Source: Flammeovirgaceae bacterium UBA6059 (GTDB taxonomy: Bacteria; Bacteroidota; Bacteroidia; Cytophagales; Cyclobacteriaceae). Taken from it: 64,000 nucleotides of DNA. The position numbers and the translations under genes are program-made. Of this stretch, positions 8,238-17,346 are shown piece after piece (the first letter of the stretch is position 1; each line of letters begins with the position of its first letter). The stretch lies in contig DIYH01000040.1 of assembly GCA_002435755.1 (NCBI GenBank), positions 62,001 to 126,000 of the forward strand. The letters run 5' to 3'. Under the pieces are notes generated by a model that worked only from the letters and a program-made list of their open reading frames with translations, did no database searches and had not been told where the DNA came from.

Positions 8238-8747
8238 CTAGGCGATTTTAAGCTTTATTACTCCTTTGCGCTTGTAAACCTGATAGTGGAATTGTTCTCT
8301 AAAAATATCGGACATCCTATAAATGAGCATTTGATTATCTGACTGCTGATCGGCAAAAACAGTAAGCTCAAGTACAATCTTTAGAAACGGTGTATGCAGA
8401 AATAGTCTGTTGGTCTGTTTTACGAAAAATTCTCTCCAAAGCTCACAATAGTACTCTTGGTGTGACCTTCCATCCCATATAAACTCCAATTGATTGTCCC
8501 CGTGTTCGAAGCGATAAATGGCGGCCAACTTTCGGTAAAAAACCTGAAATGACTCAGTTGCGGCCTCCGATGGTTCGTAATTGTTGATTTGTAAGATCGT
8601 ATCATCGAGAAGACCCAATGGATTGTGGATCGATCGATAGCCTTTGACCGCCCTGTCTACAAAGTCTTCGAGCAGTCTTGACTCCAGGTGCTTTTGAGCT
8701 TCCTGAAGTAGGTAATTACGGTCTAAATGGAAGAGCTTGTTGAGCAT
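8238..8747 (-). CDS. Hypothetical protein (169 aa)
   Basis: I do not recognise this protein. It is soluble, rich in aromatic residues and predicted mostly helical, with no signal peptide or membrane span. It opens MLNKLFHLDRNYLL and ends with a basic tail, YKRKGVIKLKIA. A perfect TAnnTTTG box lies 16-23 bp upstream on the same strand, which supports a real, separately transcribed gene. Its only neighbours are the convergent acyP and the divergent TonB-dependent receptor, which say nothing about its job. Confidence 0.7.
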   Translation of the reverse strand: MLNKLFHLDRNYLLQEAQKHLESRLLEDFVDRAVKGYRSIHNPLGLLDDTILQINNYEPSEAATESFQVFYRKLAAIYRFEHGDNQLEFIWDGRSHQEYYCELWREFFVKQTNRLFLHTPFLKIVLELTVFADQQSDNQMLIYRMSDIFREQFHYQVYKRKGVIKLKIA

Positions 8748-8762
8748 ACCTTATCCGTTGCA

Positions 8763-8770
8763 CAAATATA
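8763..8770 (-). promoter_or_regulatory. -7 box for the 169-aa hypothetical gene
   Basis: Read on the minus strand this is TATATTTG, an exact match to the Bacteroidota -7 consensus TAnnTTTG, ending 16 bp before the start codon at 8747. No clear -33 TTG was found at the right distance. Confidence 0.4.
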
Positions 8771-9080
8771 GCAATTGACGAGGTTAAAAATGCATTTCCT
8801 TACCATTAAGGCATTTAGTATGCACCTCAAAAACTTAATCTAAAGTTCATTGATCATTGGCAAGTCGGTGAGGTTTTGGTCGCTAATCTTGCATTCAAGA
8901 AAAGTTCTATTTGGTGCTTGATTACGCATAGCGAGTTTATTAATTTAATGTTAACAAAATGCTTGGATTGTTAAAGCTGGCTTAATGAGAAGCGGTAATT
9001 ACCTTCCTAATTTTGCGCTCATAATATGGTAGTTCAATCCTACATAGAACAATCAATCCTACACTTTATAATCACTTATC
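8771..9080. other. Intergenic leader of the TonB-dependent receptor
   Basis: About 310 bp of AT-rich sequence between divergent genes. Apart from the -7 box at 9008-9015 I see no coding frame, RNA gene or clear repeat. The spacing leaves a 5' untranslated region of about 60 nt for the receptor. Confidence 0.5.
9008..9015 (+). promoter_or_regulatory. -7 box for the Oar-like receptor
   Basis: TAATTTTG matches TAnnTTTG exactly and lies 65 bp before the receptor start. The -33 region is weak (no TTG at 17-23 bp), so this is a moderate-confidence promoter call. Confidence 0.4.
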
Positions 9081-12000
9081 ATGAAGCAAATTTTACGATT
9101 AACAAGTTTGATCGCAGCGCTTGTACTATGCCTCGGAAGTGGCGTAGTATTCGCACAAGGGTCAACCACTTCGGCCATGAATGGCCAGGTAGTGGATGCT
9201 AATGGGGAAGCAATCCCTGGTGCTACAGTTGTAGCTGTTCATGAGCCTACTGGCTCTCGTTGGGGTAATATCAGTGACCTGTCAGGGTTCTTCCGTTTGC
9301 CGGCTATGAACGTCGGAGGTCCGTACACGGTTACTATTACTTTTGTTGGATATGAGCCTTTCGTCAAAAATGAAATTTATTTGAAGTTGGGTCAGAAATT
9401 TAAAGTAGATGCAATACTTAGGGAGACCGCAACTGAACTGGATGAGATTGTTATTTCGGCTGGATCGGGTGTTTTTGATGGAAATAGGACTGGAGCTGAG
9501 ACGGGATTGACACTAGAAGATATAAACAATACACCTACGGTTGGTAGATCTATAGGCGATTTTGCCAGATTTAATCCCCAAACGACCATAAATGAAGGTA
9601 ATGATGGATTAGAGATCTCTATTGGAGGTATGAATAATCGCTACAATGCTATTTATATTGATGGAGCCGTCAATAATGACGTTTTTGGGCTTGCTGCTAG
9701 TGGCACCAATGGTGGACAGACAGGTGTATCTCCCATATCGGTAGATGCCATTGAGCAGTTAACTGTTTCTGTTGCTCCTTTTGACGTTAGACAATCGGGC
9801 TTTGCAGGTGGATCAGTCAATGCAGTAACGCGTAGTGGCTCAAACAATATTGAAGGTTCAGCTTACTATTTTCTAAGGAATCAGGATTTGGCCGGTAAGA
9901 CACCATTTGAAGATAGTCAGGAGGATGAGCCTGATTTCTCTAGGGAAAGGTTGGCTGATTTTAGCTCAGAAACATATGGCTTTAGACTAGGGGGACCCAT
10001 TGTAAAGAATAAGGCATTTCTTTTCGTAAATGCAGAATTCCAAAGAGATGAAACACCACAACCGTTTGAATTTGATAACTATCAAGGAAGCTTTACTCAG
10101 AGTGATATTGATGGTTTGGCTCAATTTTTAAGAAGCACCTACAACTATGATCCAGGATCATACTTGAGTAATACTGCATTTCTCAATAGTGATAAATTAC
10201 TCGCTCGCTTTGACCTCAATATTAATGACAATCATAAATTGACTCTACGACACTCCTACACTGAGGCTGAAAATCTGGAGGCGAGAAGGTCTTCCACAAG
10301 TAATATTGGTTTCATCAATGGCTCTGAGTATTTCGTTTCAAAAACTAATTCATCAGCGTTGGAGTTGAAATCAATGCTAGGTAACAATATGTCCAACCAT
10401 TTTACCGTTGGAGCCACTTTTGTTAGAGATGATAGAGACCCATTCGGCGAGCCTTTTCCATCTGTTTTCATCGATGACGGAAGGGGAGGTGTCACTTTCG
10501 GATCAGAGCCCTTCTCTACAGCGAATTTGCTGAATCAGGACATTATTACTATCAATAACAACTTAGAGCTGTATAAAGGCAAGCACACGATTACCATAGG
10601 TGCTAACGCAGAATTCTACACTACCAAAAATCTGTTCATACCGTTCAATTATGGAGAGTATAGGTATGAAACACAGCGCAACATACCTTCCGTTAGTGGC
10701 TCATTTCTTCAGGACTTTTATGATGGTCAGCCCGCGAGCCTTTATCAGTTCAGCTATGGACTTAGGTCTAACTCTTTGGGTGATGAGTCAGAAAATGCAG
10801 CTGCAGAATTTAACTCATCGCAGTTCGGTGTTTACGTTCAGGACGAATATCAGGTAAACGATAAGTTGAAAGTCACTTTAGGGTTAAGAGCTGATATCAA
10901 TGTTTTCGAAGATGTACCTGAGAATACATTCTTCAACGAGAATTTAGACCAATTCCCATATGACTTGCAAGGAGCCAGAAGTGGTGATTTTATAGACCCT
11001 CAGGTTTCTTGGTCGCCAAGGTTTGGCTTTAACTATGACGCGTATGGTGATAGAACCCTTCAAATACGAGGCGGAATTGGATTGTTCACCAGTAGAATAC
11101 CATTAGTATGGCCAGGAGCTGCATATAACAACACTGGCCTAAATACGGGTTTTGATTTTGAAAGAATTGACTTTTCATCTGATCAGGTATTTAACCCTAA
11201 TGCCTTAGCCCAAGAGAGGAACATACCTGTAGGAGAGCTAAGACCTTCGGGAAATGTAGACTTGTTTGTTAATGATTTCAGAATACCTCAGGTTCTTAAG
11301 TTGAATTTGGCGGTAGACAAAACTCTTCCTGGAGGAATCGTTGGAACATTTGAAGGGTTGTATTCTAAATTCATCAACAATATCTACTATCAGAACATTA
11401 ATGTCGCTCCTCCTAACGAGGAGGATCGGGCAACAGGCACACCAGACAATAGGTTTATCAATTATGAAGATCGTATTGATGGTACATATAGTAGAATCAT
11501 GCTTGGAAGTAATACCTCCAAGGGATATACGTATAACTTAAGTGCAAGCTTGTCCAAGCGGTTCGACAATGGCATTAATGCTATGTTCTCCTATGCTTTT
11601 GGTGACGCATGGACTATTTATGACGGTACATCATCTCAGAATTCATCACAGTGGAGAGGTCTTCATGCAATCAATGGAAGAAATTTCTGGAATGAGGTAC
11701 AGCGTTCTGACTTTGCTCAGGGTAGCCGAATCCTGGCTAATGTGTCTTACCGAAAAGAGTATGCAGGTTTTATGGCATCTCAAATATCTCTTGTGTATGA
11801 AGGTCAGTCAGGCAATCCATATAGTTATATCTATGGAGATGGTGATGACATCACTGGTGAGGATTCTAGGAACAGAGAATTGATTTATGTTCCAGCAAGT
11901 GCAAATGAGATTGTATTTGGAGAGTTTGACAATGATCTGGAGCAGGTAGTACTGGCAGACGCAACTACCTCTGCAGATTTATGGAGGCAACTAGATTCTT

Positions 12001-12392
12001 TTATTGAGCAAGATGACTATTTAAGCGAACGTCGAGGTGCTTATGCCGAGCGGAACCAGTCGAGAACGCCCTTCGAGAGTATCTTGGATATTAGATTCTT
12101 ACAAGACTTTTATATTGAAACTGGTGGAGGTAAAAGAAATACCCTTCAGCTTTCTTTTGACATTTTCAATTTCACAAATCTTCTTAACAGTAGCTGGGGC
12201 AGAAGATATGGCAGGACTTTTGGAGGATATGAGTTGCTGCAGTTTGAAGGTTTCGCAGAAGGGTCAGACACGCCAGTGTTCTCTTATGAACCTTTTGACG
12301 AGGATAAGGCGTACTTCGGAGATTTTGATGATGCAGGAGTTTTGAGTTCAAGATGGCAAATGCAGGTAGGTGTTAGATACATCTTCCAATAG
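9081..12392 (+). CDS. Oar-like TonB-dependent outer membrane receptor
   Basis: 1103 residues. Residues 1-25 are a signal peptide ending VVFAQG. Next comes a carboxypeptidase-regulatory-like beta domain (about 30-115; GQVVDANGEAIPGATVVAV and FVGYEPF are typical). A TonB plug follows (about 140-255; the VDAIEQLTVSVAPFDVRQSG region is highly characteristic of Oar-type receptors), and then a 22-strand barrel ending in the aromatic VGVRYIFQ expected of outer membrane proteins. Receptors of this class import large or complex ligands using TonB energy; Oar homologues are also linked to adhesion or to secretion of partners. There is no SusD partner next to it. A perfect palindromic terminator follows. 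The class is confident; the ligand is unknown. Confidence 0.92.
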   Translation: MKQILRLTSLIAALVLCLGSGVVFAQGSTTSAMNGQVVDANGEAIPGATVVAVHEPTGSRWGNISDLSGFFRLPAMNVGGPYTVTITFVGYEPFVKNEIYLKLGQKFKVDAILRETATELDEIVISAGSGVFDGNRTGAETGLTLEDINNTPTVGRSIGDFARFNPQTTINEGNDGLEISIGGMNNRYNAIYIDGAVNNDVFGLAASGTNGGQTGVSPISVDAIEQLTVSVAPFDVRQSGFAGGSVNAVTRSGSNNIEGSAYYFLRNQDLAGKTPFEDSQEDEPDFSRERLADFSSETYGFRLGGPIVKNKAFLFVNAEFQRDETPQPFEFDNYQGSFTQSDIDGLAQFLRSTYNYDPGSYLSNTAFLNSDKLLARFDLNINDNHKLTLRHSYTEAENLEARRSSTSNIGFINGSEYFVSKTNSSALELKSMLGNNMSNHFTVGATFVRDDRDPFGEPFPSVFIDDGRGGVTFGSEPFSTANLLNQDIITINNNLELYKGKHTITIGANAEFYTTKNLFIPFNYGEYRYETQRNIPSVSGSFLQDFYDGQPASLYQFSYGLRSNSLGDESENAAAEFNSSQFGVYVQDEYQVNDKLKVTLGLRADINVFEDVPENTFFNENLDQFPYDLQGARSGDFIDPQVSWSPRFGFNYDAYGDRTLQIRGGIGLFTSRIPLVWPGAAYNNTGLNTGFDFERIDFSSDQVFNPNALAQERNIPVGELRPSGNVDLFVNDFRIPQVLKLNLAVDKTLPGGIVGTFEGLYSKFINNIYYQNINVAPPNEEDRATGTPDNRFINYEDRIDGTYSRIMLGSNTSKGYTYNLSASLSKRFDNGINAMFSYAFGDAWTIYDGTSSQNSSQWRGLHAINGRNFWNEVQRSDFAQGSRILANVSYRKEYAGFMASQISLVYEGQSGNPYSYIYGDGDDITGEDSRNRELIYVPASANEIVFGEFDNDLEQVVLADATTSADLWRQLDSFIEQDDYLSERRGAYAERNQSRTPFESILDIRFLQDFYIETGGGKRNTLQLSFDIFNFTNLLNSSWGRRYGRTFGGYELLQFEGFAEGSDTPVFSYEPFDEDKAYFGDFDDAGVLSSRWQMQVGVRYIFQ

Positions 12393-12411
12393 ATATAGGA
12401 TATACAATTAT

Positions 12412-12455
12412 AATCAACAAAAAAGGGTCTCAATTGAGACCCTTTTTTGTTGATT
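12412..12455 (+). terminator. Perfect 44-bp palindromic terminator
   Basis: The 22 bases 12412-12433 are exactly the reverse complement of 12434-12455, with the centre at CAA|TTG. The stem has a GGGTCTC core flanked by A6 on the left and T6 on the right, so it can terminate transcription in both directions. It starts 20 nt after the stop of the receptor gene. Confidence 0.88.
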
Positions 12456-12844
12456 TGTATCGGGAGTCTAGCAAAAAGAGATGGATTATATGGGCGTAGA
12501 GGAGAGGTTGGTTTGCGAGATAAGAGTTCTGCATGATAATATAATAGTTGAATAGATGATTCTCATATGTATTAGTCAATCTAACTACTGGTCATTTAGC
12601 ACAGCCTTTTCAGGCATTATAATTGTTATCGCTTCTGTCCTATTAAGAAGTAGCAAATTAGAGCCCTTTTAGGTCCTACCATAAATACCTTAAATCACAA
12701 GTTATCTCTATCAGAAACAAAAGTAAAGTCTAACGAGTGCATGACGGTAAGAACGGTCCTCCATATTCATTGTTTTGTACTATAGGTGAGGTCAAAGCCT
12801 TTCCTTTAGATATTAAGCGAATGCCTTCAGCGTTACTACAAGGT
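12456..12844. other. Intergenic gap without recognisable gene
   Basis: About 390 bp between two terminators. Short open frames exist on both strands but none has a plausible protein pattern. No tRNA-like, hairpin or repeat structure was seen. A small RNA cannot be excluded. Confidence 0.4.
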
Positions 12845-12872
12845 ATAAAAAAACCCCGCTGGTGGCGGGGTT
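12845..12872 (-). terminator. Terminator of the lipoprotein gene
   Basis: AACCCCGC (12852-12859) pairs with GCGGGGTT (12865-12872) around a 5-nt loop. On the minus strand the hairpin is followed by a run of T, the classic intrinsic terminator. It lies 23 bp downstream of the lipoprotein stop. Confidence 0.9.
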
Positions 12873-12895
12873 CATTTGCTTGTTTCTTTGTTATT

Positions 12896-13387
12896 CTACC
12901 TTCCGAGTTTGAAAATCCAACTACCACCAAAGCCCAGGGTACGGCCGCTTCCCGAATCTTCTATTTCAAATGAAAGTGTAACCTCTGTCTCACTTACATT
13001 GACAGTCATAGCTATACCATCATTTCTGTTGATTTGCGAGATAACACCATCAGCAAATGACCAAGTACCAGAAGTAGGCCATACGAGAGGAGAAGCTGAA
13101 TTTGTGGTGGTAAAACCGCCATTGGTACCATCATCGACAGCTGTGAATTGTAAGGTGAAGTTAGCCCAATCAGTTGAGGCAGTTCCATCAACAGTCACCG
13201 CGTCAGCAGCGCTGGTCAAGGTCCACGTGGCTCCATCAGCTACGAGCTTTGCAGCTTGCTCTTGCTCAGGTGTAAGGTCCGGTGTTGGAGTGTCACCACC
13301 ACCACCACCATCATCGCTATTGCAACTAGCAAAAACCACTAGCGATAGCACCGCCAAGATGGACATAAGCTTTAAAATCTTTTTCAT
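12896..13387 (-). CDS. Surface-type lipoprotein of unknown function
   Basis: 163 residues. The N-terminus is a lipoprotein signal with lipobox VVFASC (Cys about residue 21). The residues after the cysteine, NSDDGGGGGD, contain the Ser-Asp-Asp type of acidic export signal that sends lipoproteins to the cell surface in Flavobacteriia, so an outward-facing position is likely (inference). A Gly/Pro/Thr linker follows, then a compact beta-rich domain with alternating hydrophobic stretches and repeated Trp (WTLTSA, GTWSFADG, GGSWIFKLG). I recognise no family. It is a single gene with its own terminator. It could be a partner of the nearby receptor, but the two are convergent and not one operon. Confidence 0.82.
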   Translation of the reverse strand: MKKILKLMSILAVLSLVVFASCNSDDGGGGGDTPTPDLTPEQEQAAKLVADGATWTLTSAADAVTVDGTASTDWANFTLQFTAVDDGTNGGFTTTNSASPLVWPTSGTWSFADGVISQINRNDGIAMTVNVSETEVTLSFEIEDSGSGRTLGFGGSWIFKLGR

Positions 13388-13496
13388 GTTGTTAGTGTTT
13401 GTTGTAAGATTAAAATTGTAATCAGTTCTATCAAAAATATGATTTTTTGGCTTTTGTACCTAATGGGAGCTTGAAATTTTCCTATTCCAACTTTGC

Positions 13497-14114
13497 TTAG
13501 TTAACCTTAAGAATTATGCGCTCTTGGCAAAAAGTATACTCTTCCTTAATATTTGACGCTATGATTATTGTTCGTTTGTCGAGAGCCTGGCCAACAAGTT
13601 CCATATACCATGCAATGCCCTTCTCATCAAGATTACTGGTCGGTTCATCAAGTAGAGTAACATCTGATTGAGTAGATATGGCCAGACCAACTTTTACTCT
13701 TTGCTTCATACCAGAAGAATAGAAATGCAGGGGTTTATGAATGGCGTGTGAAAGTTGCCATAGATCCGCCAGATCCTTTGCTTTATAATTTCCTTCAATG
13801 GTCCTGAAGGATTTGTGAAAACGAATTAATTCTGCTAATGTAAATTCTTCTATCAACTCTTGATAAGGGGAGCAAAAGCTCATGTGACGAAACACTGCTT
13901 CTGATGAAATGGACTCATTAGAAGCGGTGCGATAGCTGATAATGCCATTAGTATGTGGCATGATGCCGGTAATCAGCTTCAATAATGTGGATTTACCACT
14001 GCCATTAGCTCCAGTGACCGCAATGGACTGGTTTTGACGAAAGACAAAAGAGAAATCTTTGATGATCCATTCTTTGATAAAGCGTTTGCTGACATTATCA
14101 AAAATGATGTCCAT
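13497..14114 (-). CDS. ABC transporter ATP-binding protein, orphan
   Basis: 205 residues, a single nucleotide-binding domain. Walker A is GANGSGKST near residue 36, the signature loop is HFYSSGMKQRVKVG near residue 131 (in place of the usual LSGGQ), and Walker B is DVTLLDEPTSN near residue 152. It is shorter than usual and has no membrane domain or permease gene beside it; CcmA-like and LptB-like ATPases are the closest general types. It starts 1 nt after lpxA stops and is the last gene of the lipid A operon. A role in lipid or lipopolysaccharide export is therefore tempting but rests on context only. Confidence 0.85.
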   Translation of the reverse strand: MDIIFDNVSKRFIKEWIIKDFSFVFRQNQSIAVTGANGSGKSTLLKLITGIMPHTNGIISYRTASNESISSEAVFRHMSFCSPYQELIEEFTLAELIRFHKSFRTIEGNYKAKDLADLWQLSHAIHKPLHFYSSGMKQRVKVGLAISTQSDVTLLDEPTSNLDEKGIAWYMELVGQALDKRTIIIASNIKEEYTFCQERIILKVN

Positions 14115-14115
14115 C

Positions 14116-14895
14116 TTATCGTAAGTAACCTTTCATTACTCCACGATCACTGTTCTTGATAAAGTGAATGATTTGATCACGCTCTTTGGAGGGGCGAAGT
14201 TCGAGCGAGATCTTGTCTAGAGCCTTTGTATTGTTGAGGCCCCTCAAATAGAATTGGCGGTAAATTTCTTGGATCTCATTGATTTTTTCCGGGGTAAAGC
14301 CTCTTCTTCTGAGACCAATAGAGTTGATACCGCAATAGCTCAACGGGTCCCTACCAGCAGTTGTATACGGCGGAATGTCCTTACCCACCAAAGAGCCTCC
14401 AGCAACCATTACATGAGCTCCAATTTTGACGAATTGATGTACCGCCACAACTCCGCCGAGTCTGGCATAGTCTTCAATGATAATATGACCAGCCAATTGT
14501 ACGGAGTTGGCAATGACACAATGGTCTCCAACAACACAATCGTGACCAACATGGACGTAGGCCATGAGTAGACAATTCGACCCGATAACAGTCTTGTCCC
14601 TGTCGGTTGTACCCTTGTTGATCGTTACGTATTCACGAATGACTGTATTATCTCCTATTTCAGCGGTAGTTGCCTCACCTCCATACTTAAGGTCCTGAGG
14701 GTTGGCAGAAATCACTGCTCCCGGATAGATATTTACATTCCTGCCAATTCTTGCACCATCCATGATCGTCACGTTCGAGGCTATTTTGGTGCCTGATTCT
14801 ATTACGACATCAGCATGAATGACAGTAAAAGCACCGATTTCCACATCATCGGCGATTTGAGCATCCGGGTGAATAGAGGCAAGGGGTTGACTCAT
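14116..14895 (-). CDS. lpxA: UDP-N-acetylglucosamine acyltransferase
   Basis: 259 residues, the normal length. It transfers a 3-hydroxyacyl chain from acyl carrier protein to UDP-GlcNAc, the first step of lipid A synthesis in the cytoplasm. The N-terminal two thirds are hexapeptide repeats forming a left-handed beta helix. The catalytic His lies in MAYVHVGHDC (about residue 125), and the C-terminal helical part begins at GRDPLSYCGIN. Its start overlaps the stop of lpxC-fabZ by 4 nt (ATGA), showing translational coupling. Confidence 0.97.
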   Translation of the reverse strand: MSQPLASIHPDAQIADDVEIGAFTVIHADVVIESGTKIASNVTIMDGARIGRNVNIYPGAVISANPQDLKYGGEATTAEIGDNTVIREYVTINKGTTDRDKTVIGSNCLLMAYVHVGHDCVVGDHCVIANSVQLAGHIIIEDYARLGGVVAVHQFVKIGAHVMVAGGSLVGKDIPPYTTAGRDPLSYCGINSIGLRRRGFTPEKINEIQEIYRQFYLRGLNNTKALDKISLELRPSKERDQIIHFIKNSDRGVMKGYLR

Positions 14896-16286
14896 ATATC
14901 CTTTCTTACGATACTGGCGGTCATTGTACCCTCACAGACGAGACTGGATCCCACATGGGCAGAGCCTTTCATTTTTGCTATTCCTCGTCGAATTGGGGCC
15001 AGTAGCTCACACTGTATGACCAAAGTGTCACCAGGTATGACCATTTTTCGCCATTTGAAACCCTCAACCCCAAGGAAATAGGTCCAGTAATTCTCAGGGT
15101 CAGGTACTGTATTGAGTACAAGTATACCACCTACCTGGGCCATCGCTTCGATTTGAAGTACACCTGGCATCACAGGGTTGCCTGGGAAGTGCCCTTGAAA
15201 AAAAGGTTCATTAAATGTGACGTTTTTCACACCCGCCACATGAACATCGTCCAAATGATAGATTTTATCGATCAGCAAAAATGGGTACCGATGCGGAAGT
15301 ATGTTTGTGATTTTGTTAATGTCGATCACCGAAGGCAACTTAGGGTCATAGGTAGGTACGTTGCTTTTTGCCTTTTTCTCCATCAGTCGCTTGATCTTTT
15401 TAGCGAATGAGACATTGGCAGCATGCCCTGGTCTGGCAGCCAATATTTGACCTTTGATGGGTCTACCCACTAATGCAAGGTCACCAACTACATCAAGTAA
15501 TTTGTGTCTGGCAGGTTCGTTTTTGAACCTCAACTCGACATTGTTAAGAATACCTTCTTTCTTGACCTCAACTTTCGGCTTATTGAGCATTTTTGAAAGT
15601 TTAGCAAGTTCTTCTTCAGTGACCACACGATCTACTACCACAATAGCATTGCTAAGGTCTCCTCCTTTGATAAGGTTATTGTTATACAGCTCTTCCAGTT
15701 CATGTAAGAAACAGAATGTACGACATGAAGCAATTTCCTCTTTGAATTCTGTAATGTCCGTCAAATTAGCGTGCTGACTTCCAAGTACCGGTGAGTTGTA
15801 GTCCACCATCACCGTCACACGATAATCATCCAGCGGTAATGCTGCGATCTCCACATCCCGCGCTTTGTCTTTGTAAAAGACACTCTCAGGGATCTCGAAG
15901 AAATTACGCTGAGCATTCTGCTCTTCAATACCTCCTTCAAGAAGGGCGTCAATGAACATAGCCGAACTACCGTCCATGATAGGAGGTTCGGGTCCATCGA
16001 TTTGGATAAGGACATTGTCAATTTCTAACCCAACCAGCGCGGCTAGCGTATGTTCAACTGTGTAAACACGCGCACCATTTTGCTCTATGGTGGTACCGCG
16101 TGATGTGTCAACTACATTATCGACATCTGCGTCTACGAGTGGCTGGCCTTCAAGGTCAACTCGCTGGAATTTGATCCCATGATTTGGCTTTGCTGGTACA
16201 AAAATCATGTTGGAGACCACTCCGGTATGTAGACCAACGCCTGAGATCTTAATCTCCTTAGCAACTGTTTGTTGATAACTCTTCAT
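14892..16286 (-). CDS. lpxC/fabZ: Bifunctional LpxC deacetylase / FabZ dehydratase
   Basis: 464 residues, a fusion found across Bacteroidota. Residues 1-305 are LpxC, the zinc UDP-3-O-acyl-GlcNAc deacetylase that commits the cell to lipid A. VEHTLAAL and HKLLDVVGDLALVG hold the zinc ligands and RPGHAANV the active-site His. Residues about 315-464 are FabZ, the 3-hydroxyacyl-ACP dehydratase, with the catalytic His in LPHRYPFLLID and the catalytic Glu in GHFPGNPVMPGVLQIEA. Joining the two puts the enzymes competing for the same hydroxyacyl-ACP pool on one chain, so their ratio is fixed. It starts 1 nt after lpxD and overlaps lpxA by 4 nt. Confidence 0.97.
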   Translation of the reverse strand: MKSYQQTVAKEIKISGVGLHTGVVSNMIFVPAKPNHGIKFQRVDLEGQPLVDADVDNVVDTSRGTTIEQNGARVYTVEHTLAALVGLEIDNVLIQIDGPEPPIMDGSSAMFIDALLEGGIEEQNAQRNFFEIPESVFYKDKARDVEIAALPLDDYRVTVMVDYNSPVLGSQHANLTDITEFKEEIASCRTFCFLHELEELYNNNLIKGGDLSNAIVVVDRVVTEEELAKLSKMLNKPKVEVKKEGILNNVELRFKNEPARHKLLDVVGDLALVGRPIKGQILAARPGHAANVSFAKKIKRLMEKKAKSNVPTYDPKLPSVIDINKITNILPHRYPFLLIDKIYHLDDVHVAGVKNVTFNEPFFQGHFPGNPVMPGVLQIEAMAQVGGILVLNTVPDPENYWTYFLGVEGFKWRKMVIPGDTLVIQCELLAPIRRGIAKMKGSAHVGSSLVCEGTMTASIVRKDI

Positions 16287-16287
16287 G

Positions 16288-17331
16288 CTAGTTTGTAGTG
16301 GCTGTCAAATTTAGAATTTTTTGTTCAAGTTCCTGGATGCGCTTCATAAGCTCCGGTAACCTCTTGTAAACAACTATGGCTCTCCGTGCTTCACTGATTT
16401 CCAGGGCAGGACTCCCAAGGTAAGCCTTTCCTTCCTGGGTGTTTTTGGGGATCCCGGATTGAGCTGCGACTATCGTCTTGTCTGCGACTTTGAGATGTCC
16501 AACTATACCCGCCTGTCCTGCAATGACTACATTCTTGCCTACTTTGGATGAGCCTGAGACTCCTGCTTGTGCAGCGATAACTGTATTTTCACCAATTTCT
16601 ACATTGTGGGCAATCTGTATTAGATTATCCAGCTTGACGCCAGACTTGATTACGGTGGATTCGAATGTGGCGCGATCTACCACAGTGTTAGCGCCAACAT
16701 CGACATGATCTTCAATGACCACATTTCCAACCTGTGGTATTGTCTTATAAGTGCCATCAGGCTGAGGTGCAAAGCCAAAACCATCGCTACCAATCACTGC
16801 TCCGGACTGGAAGACACAATACTTGCCAATTCTGACCTTGTGGTTGATCCGGACACCCGCATAGACGATGGTATTATCACCAATCTTCACATCATCTCCA
16901 ATATAAGCGTGAGGGTAGATTTTGACATTATCGCCAATCTTTGCATTGTTACCAACATAAGAGAAGGCGCCCAGGTAGACGTTTTCCCCTAGAATTGATG
17001 ACGCTGATTGAAAACTAGGTGTCTCAATACCCTTCTTGCTGAAACTGAATAGTTTATGATACTCTTCAAGTAGAGCAGTAAAGCTTAGATAAGGGTCCTC
17101 CACCCGAATCAACGTAGTGCTTAATGTCTGTTTAGGTGTAAAGTCATTTTTGACGATAACCGCTGAGGCTTTGGTGGAATAGATGTGAGGTTCGTACTTT
17201 GGATTGGATAGGAAAGATATAGTTCCGGGCTTACCCTCCTCTATATTACTCAATGAAGTAATCTTAATATTTCCATCACCTTCCAAGTTGCCTCCAAGGA
17301 TTTGGGCTACCTGATTCAGGCTAAACTGCAT
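16288..17331 (-). CDS. lpxD: UDP-3-O-acylglucosamine N-acyltransferase
   Basis: 347 residues. It adds the N-linked hydroxyacyl chain in the third step of lipid A synthesis. The N-terminal roughly 100 residues are the uridine-binding domain, and the rest is a long left-handed beta helix of hexapeptide repeats (IGDNVKIYPHAYIG, for example). The catalytic His lies in LIQIAHNVEIGENTV, about residue 244. The C-terminal helix (RAIVVYKRLPELMKRIQEL) is the trimer-forming end. It follows the HD protein gene by 15 nt and is followed by lpxC-fabZ after 1 nt. Confidence 0.97.
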   Translation of the reverse strand: MQFSLNQVAQILGGNLEGDGNIKITSLSNIEEGKPGTISFLSNPKYEPHIYSTKASAVIVKNDFTPKQTLSTTLIRVEDPYLSFTALLEEYHKLFSFSKKGIETPSFQSASSILGENVYLGAFSYVGNNAKIGDNVKIYPHAYIGDDVKIGDNTIVYAGVRINHKVRIGKYCVFQSGAVIGSDGFGFAPQPDGTYKTIPQVGNVVIEDHVDVGANTVVDRATFESTVIKSGVKLDNLIQIAHNVEIGENTVIAAQAGVSGSSKVGKNVVIAGQAGIVGHLKVADKTIVAAQSGIPKNTQEGKAYLGSPALEISEARRAIVVYKRLPELMKRIQELEQKILNLTATTN

Positions 17332-17346
17332 ATGATTTTTTTTGGC

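Noticed and set aside
12730..12973. Short open frames on both strands between the receptor terminator and the lipoprotein gene
   Set aside because: They run through the lipoprotein terminator hairpin, have no signal, motif or helix pattern, and mirror each other across strands.
13286..13320. CACCACCACC repeat that could be taken for a microsatellite or phase-variable tract
   Set aside because: It encodes the Gly-rich linker after the lipoprotein cysteine and is short; trinucleotide change would not alter the frame.
12876..13421. A 181-residue plus-strand frame over the lipoprotein gene
   Set aside because: It is the antisense shadow of a convincing lipoprotein with lipobox and terminator, and it extends into the terminator region.
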